This document shows, one piece after another, positions 22,822 through 26,369 of a stretch of 26,369 bases of DNA; within the stretch, counting starts at the first letter, position 1, and every line of letters starts with the position of its first letter. The position numbers and the translations under genes were made by a program. Origin of the DNA: Priapulus caudatus (Eukaryota; Priapulida; Priapulimorpha; Priapulimorphida; Priapulidae); contig NW_014578387.1 in assembly GCF_000485595.1 (NCBI RefSeq), positions 113,849 through 140,217 of the forward strand, read 5' to 3'. The notes beneath the pieces are model-generated. The model was not told the origin of the DNA. It ran no database searches and saw nothing but the letters and a program-made list of their open reading frames with translations.

Positions 22822-23559
22822 TGATGGGAGAACTTCTGTTTGAGTGCTACCGCGTGCCGTCGCTCACCTACGGAGTGGACGCTCTCTTCTCCTTACATCA
22901 AAATCAACAAATGTCAGGTATTGTGAAGTTTTAACAAATATTATCGTTTTGAAAGTACTAGACCTGCGAGTAAATGCATCAGGAGTGATAAGATGAATGG
23001 AGTGCATTTCAGGCTGTGTAGTAATTAATCTAGCAGCCTCGTCACGCTAAACGATGTATGGTGTACACGCGGGTAAAGCTGCTGCGTGCCGGCTTCTAAT
23101 GAAACCCCAGCTGGTAGTGAACATTGACCTGTGACGTTACTTATTTTTATGGTGTTTCTATGGTAATGTGTAGAATTAGGGAATAGAATGGAGCTGTGTG
23201 CGTGCGTGCGTGCGTGCGTGTACATGTGCGTGCGTGCGTGCGTGCGTGCGTGCGTGTACATGTGCATGCGTGCATGATAAACTATTGGTCATAATTATAA
23301 TTAATTAAATGATCACAGAATAAAACAAAAATTATTACAAAAGTGTCATTAAATTTGCATTGCAGAGCATACGAACGGATTGGTGATAGACTGTGGCTAT
23401 CACACGACCCACGTTCTGCCTGTCTTGAACGGCAGGCTTAACGCACAGCACTGCAAGAGAATAAACATAGGCGGCAGCGATCTAAACCACTTCATGCTAC
23501 GTCTGATGCAGCTGAAGTATCCGGGACATTTGGCTAGCTTGACCCTGAGCAGAGCAGAG
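22822..23559 (+). CDS. ACTR5: Actin-related protein 5 (Arp5, INO80 complex), two internal exons
   Basis: Exons 22822-22917 and 23366-23559 join in frame (G|AG codes Glu) and give 96 full codons. The first begins with TG completing Met from a missing upstream exon, then [23 protein letters not shown]. The second reads [56 protein letters not shown]. The match to Arp5 is specific ([30 protein letters not shown] in the family). [14 protein letters not shown] is the second phosphate-loop segment of the actin fold. Arp5 is a subunit of the INO80 chromatin remodeller, acting with IES6. Full-length Arp5 is around 600 residues. The exons before this (nucleotide-binding N-terminus) and after it (insertion and C-terminal half) are not in the window. 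The second exon ends at a phase-0 donor, gtgcgt. Confidence 0.93.
23197..23276. repeat. (TGCG)n microsatellite in ACTR5 intron
   Basis: Two runs of cgtg/tgcg units separated by tacatgtg. The minus-strand frame through it (HARTHARTH) is spurious. Confidence 0.95.
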
Positions 23560-24906
23560 GTGCGTTCATAGTCAATCAGAGACAATACATCTATTTAGAT
23601 TCCGGTTAATCAATTCGATTTCAACCAGTATCATCTTAACACCATGGCGACGTCAGCAGAAACTAACATAATCCTAAAAACTTTTTTTGTACCCGAAGCA
23701 GAAACTACAACAACACGATTAATTAATTTCCTGAACTGTTAAGTTACGATGCATTGATTTCAATGTTTTAATATTTATATATATACGAGTATATGATGCT
23801 TATTTATGCTCGCGCCAACGCAAGTTGCAACGCTATGGTATGTTATGTCGTTTCGGGTTTTCCGCGTGCCGTTCGAAAAGCATGCGCATTGCAAACATGG
23901 CGGTTGGCGGTTAGTTGAAATTTCGGTTCGGCTCTTGAAATTTAGATTGTTCACAGCTAACTGAGGTATTAGTTTTAATAACAACGCTGGAATACTATAA
24001 GGTGAAGGTTATACTTGATACAAACCAAGGCAGAAATGCTTAGATGATCATTTTATTTGAGATATACGTAATTGTTCGGTAGTTTTTGTACAGCTACAAG
24101 ATTTTTCAATGGATGGATGTCAGGCGGTGTATTGACGTTAGTCACACAGCCTGGTCGGGTTAATATGTACCCTGTGTTTACATAAACGTACCTGCCCCGC
24201 GGGCAGCATATGAAACCACGCGATAAAGTACGAAAATGTCGTAAACCTTCAAAACAAGAGAACAAATGCCATTTGTAAATATTTGTTTTGGTTTATAACC
24301 GTTAGATAAGTAAGTTTTCTGATGTATTTTCCATGAAAAACACATATTTTACTGATTAATATATCATGTAATATCACTATAATTGCAATTCTTTGTGCAA
24401 ATGTGTTATTTTCATCTTAATCTTAAGTTATGAGAGGGTCTGGGCTTATAGCTGCCGAGTTTGGTTTAGTTAGGAAATGATAATACGATTTGCGTATCCG
24501 TATCGTTCCGCGTATACGGCAGTATTAACAGGTATCAGGATATGCAGTGTAGGGGCCTATACGCAATACGTTTTTGTTCTATACTTTCTGTTTATGTTTG
24601 TGGACCGATTAGTTTACAGCTGACCTCAGGGTTTTTGGTAGATAATTCGGGATTTTGGCTACAAATCATGAAGGCTGACAGCTTGCCAAATTCCAGCCAA
24701 TCAGAAGGCGCTAAATTCTTCCTATGTTATAGTTATACTGTTTTCCGGCTTTTACGACAATACCACGCACGACTGAACGAGACTTCCCGCCTGGGTACAT
24801 TTAAGGAGCGCAGCGTACGGTTATGTAGAAACAACATTGGTCAGGTACACTTGTGTATACATATATGGGTACAAGTAGCGTTTACACACCCATGTCGTGA
24901 GTTTGA
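23560..24906. other. Non-coding interval after ACTR5 exons
   Basis: Presumably ACTR5 intron, though no later exon (the segment after SRAE, family HEHSYIAEDY) was found. A CpG-rich spot at 23810-23935 contains caaacatggcggttggcgg, a YY1-like ATGGCGG, and could be a promoter. A 122-codon plus-strand frame at 24542-24910 has no recognisable domain. Confidence 0.5.
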
Positions 24907-24927
24907 TTAGGGTTAGGGTTAGGGTTT
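24907..24927. repeat. Short telomere-like tract (TTAGGG)3
   Basis: Three perfect ttaggg units followed by a T-run. Confidence 0.9.
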
Positions 24928-25268
24928 TTAAACCTGGGGTTGTCAAATAGGAATGGGCCCGTAGGTTGTTCCGGATTGGAATCATCCGGGAAAAAAAAGA
25001 GAATTTGAATGCTGCAGTTGTGTAAAAATTGTAAAAATGCCGTTGTTGTTGCGCAGTGCAGGTGCCGAAATTTGTGGGGGTTTTATACCATACTTAGTGG
25101 GTGTAAAATATAAGTACATAGGTGTACATACGCATACCATACTTCCTATTAGCAATCACCAACTAGCAATTTTAGTTGTTTAAGACGTCCTACTACTACT
25201 TACTTTTAGAGATTTCACAGCTAAGCCGGTCAGTTTACGTTCGTTCACTCGAGTTCGTTCGTTCGTTA

Positions 25269-25494
25269 TCTCTGCGCGCTAGACTGGTTCCACACGCTAC
25301 ACTAACGTTAGTGTAGCGAAGAATATGCGCATACCGGAGTAAAGGTGGCAAACGGGTACCAGTCTATCTGCGCGCTAGACTGGTACCCGGTCTCACCCAA
25401 GGGTCCCATCTATCGGCTTAGGGTTAGGGTTAGGGTTAGGGTTGGGGTTAGGGTAAGGGGCGAGCACCAGTCTATCTGCGCGCCAGCGATGTGC
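25269..25494. repeat. Repeated ATCTGCGCGC module with palindromes
   Basis: ctgcgcgctagactggt occurs at 25272 and 25369, and accagtctatctgcgcgc at 25358 and 25468. Within this lie a perfect 24-bp palindrome (25295-25318, half-site cgctacactaac) and a hairpin with perfect 12-bp arms (gggtaccagtct at 25354-25365, inverted at 25377-25388). A TTAGGG tract (25419-25456) lies between the second and third modules. Confidence 0.85.
25419..25456. repeat. Interstitial telomere-like tract (TTAGGG)n
   Basis: Four perfect ttaggg units followed by ttgggg and ttagggtaagggg variants. Confidence 0.93.
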
Positions 25495-25767
25495 GCGCCA
25501 CCAAAACAACAACCGGAAACGGAAATGGCTAGTATAGTTCACAATCCGCCGGCAAAATCGACACTTCGATACTTCGATGTAATCGAGTGCCTTGTAAAAT
25601 ACAACTACAAGAGAGGGGGCCAAGATACAAGATACAAGAAGACACGACATTGATCAGACAGACAGATCGCAGTTATTGATAAGATGCATAGGATAGTTTG
25701 GGTGCATAGATTATTAAATAGGAGACTTATCTTCGATCAACGAGATACCCAATCTCCCCGGTTCAAG

Positions 25768-25898
25768 GATAGAGAACATGCCCATTGGCATTGCCATTGG
25801 GACCCATGTTCTCTATCTTTGGGCCGCCCGCTTACATTGACTGCCGCTAGCCAGCCGCTGCCGCTGGCTGCTGCCGCTCGCGCCTAATGTAAGCGGGC
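25768..25898. repeat. Two consecutive hairpins
   Basis: Hairpin 1 has perfect 13-bp arms, gatagagaacatg at 25768-25780 and its inverse at 25805-25817, loop 24. Hairpin 2 has perfect 13-bp arms, gcccgcttacatt at 25826-25838 and its inverse at 25886-25898, with a 47-base CCGCTG-rich loop. Eight bases separate them. Confidence 0.88.
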
Positions 25899-25983
25899 TA
25901 TAGTACTAGAGCTATAGGTCTATAGAATAGACTATGTACAGTCACATTGGAGCACATGCCACGGTAGACCGAACAGGGCGTAA

Positions 25984-26036
25984 TTCTGTCCCAGATAACC
26001 TTTTTTATATTTTGGTGAGGGTTATTGGGACAGAAC
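25984..26036. repeat. Imperfect hairpin
   Basis: ttctgtcccagataacc and ggttattgggacagaac are inverted copies with a one-base bulge or mismatch, separated by a T-rich loop of about 19 bases. Confidence 0.75.
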
Positions 26037-26189
26037 GGGGTGCATTGAAATTTCGTGACATTGCATGCAAAATGCATGCGCTGCTAATGCGGCCCATACG
26101 CCGGTATTGGAAGGTAAAAAAGCCTACCGTTCCCTTCTACATGGCTTTACCTTGCTACGGATGTGCGTGAATATTCACTTCTTAAAAGA

Positions 26190-26369
26190 TTGTTTTTCAG
26201 AAACCCTGCTTCATTCCAGTTCCACTTTAGTAAATCGCATTCGCCATTTACAAACCAGGGCCCTAGCTAGGATTTTTTCTCCTGTAGCCAAACAAATAGC
26301 CAGAATCAATTTTTATTAGCCAATTTGGATTCCTGTTCGCCACATCTGTAGCCTAACATTTTCTGAACA
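26190..26369 (+). mobile_element. LINE reverse-transcriptase C-terminal remnant
   Basis: The plus frame reads LVNRIRHLQTRALARIFSP, then a stop, then PIWIPVRHICSLTF. This matches the end of CR1/L2/REX-type reverse transcriptases, where a segment NRLQ.vQn.AaR precedes LHWLPVR.RI.FKI. Stops and small deletions show it is dead. It continues beyond the right edge. The clade assignment is from motif memory only. Confidence 0.6.

Noticed and set aside
24542-24910. 122-codon plus-strand frame, checked as an ACTR5 N-terminal exon because it contains VDNSGFW
   Set aside because: The resemblance to the actin-fold LVLDNGS motif is weak, the flanking residues do not fit and it lies downstream of the internal exons.

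Overview
The window is metazoan nuclear DNA. It is AT-rich and intron-rich, with GT-AG introns, genes found only in animals (a FERM protein of the EPB41L4 group, a THAP zinc finger), several TTAGGG-like interstitial tracts and many small DNA transposons. The ancestral TTAGGG telomere type argues against most insects and nematodes, and the protein sequences look like a non-vertebrate animal. The phylum cannot be settled from this window. Layout, left to right: (1) 748-5637, minus strand: eleven exons of an EPB41L4A-type gene, from its start codon through the whole FERM domain into the FERM-adjacent region, leaving the window on the left. (2) 5638-6406: a CpG-rich divergent promoter region whose first 133 bp are seven 19-bp tandem repeats touching the EPB41L4A start codon. 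(3) 6407-8452, plus strand: ribosomal protein uS19 (RPS15), three certain coding exons and a candidate 5'TOP exon carrying only the ATG. (4) 9894-11607, minus strand: copy A of a genomic SUB1/PC4 gene fragment, broken by small indels. It is followed at 11642-12127 by a hAT-type non-autonomous transposon with a perfect 8-bp target duplication. (5) 12128-19330: mostly non-coding, repeat-bearing DNA, with a 25-N assembly gap at 13659-13683. (6) 19331-20869, plus strand: a THAP-domain gene whose fourth coding exon ends exactly where the next block begins. (7) 20870-22617, minus strand: copy B of the SUB1/PC4 fragment, with three intact exons encoding the whole PC4 DNA-binding domain. (8) 22822-23559, plus strand: two internal exons of ACTR5 (Arp5, an INO80 subunit), without the N-terminal exons expected upstream. 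(9) 23560-26369: non-coding DNA with telomere-like tracts, a cluster of perfect palindromes and the C-terminal remnant of a LINE reverse transcriptase. The genes do not form an operon or pathway. RPS15 is a housekeeping ribosomal gene. SUB1, ACTR5 and THAP act in the nucleus, and EPB41L4A at the membrane cytoskeleton. The main interest is structural: two near-identical SUB1 gene fragments about 11 kb apart, one intact and one riddled with indels. The intact one interrupts the THAP gene on one side and abuts an ACTR5 gene lacking its N-terminal exons on the other. This is either a recent segmental duplication with a strong effect on its neighbours or an assembly error, and the sequence offers specific ways to tell.
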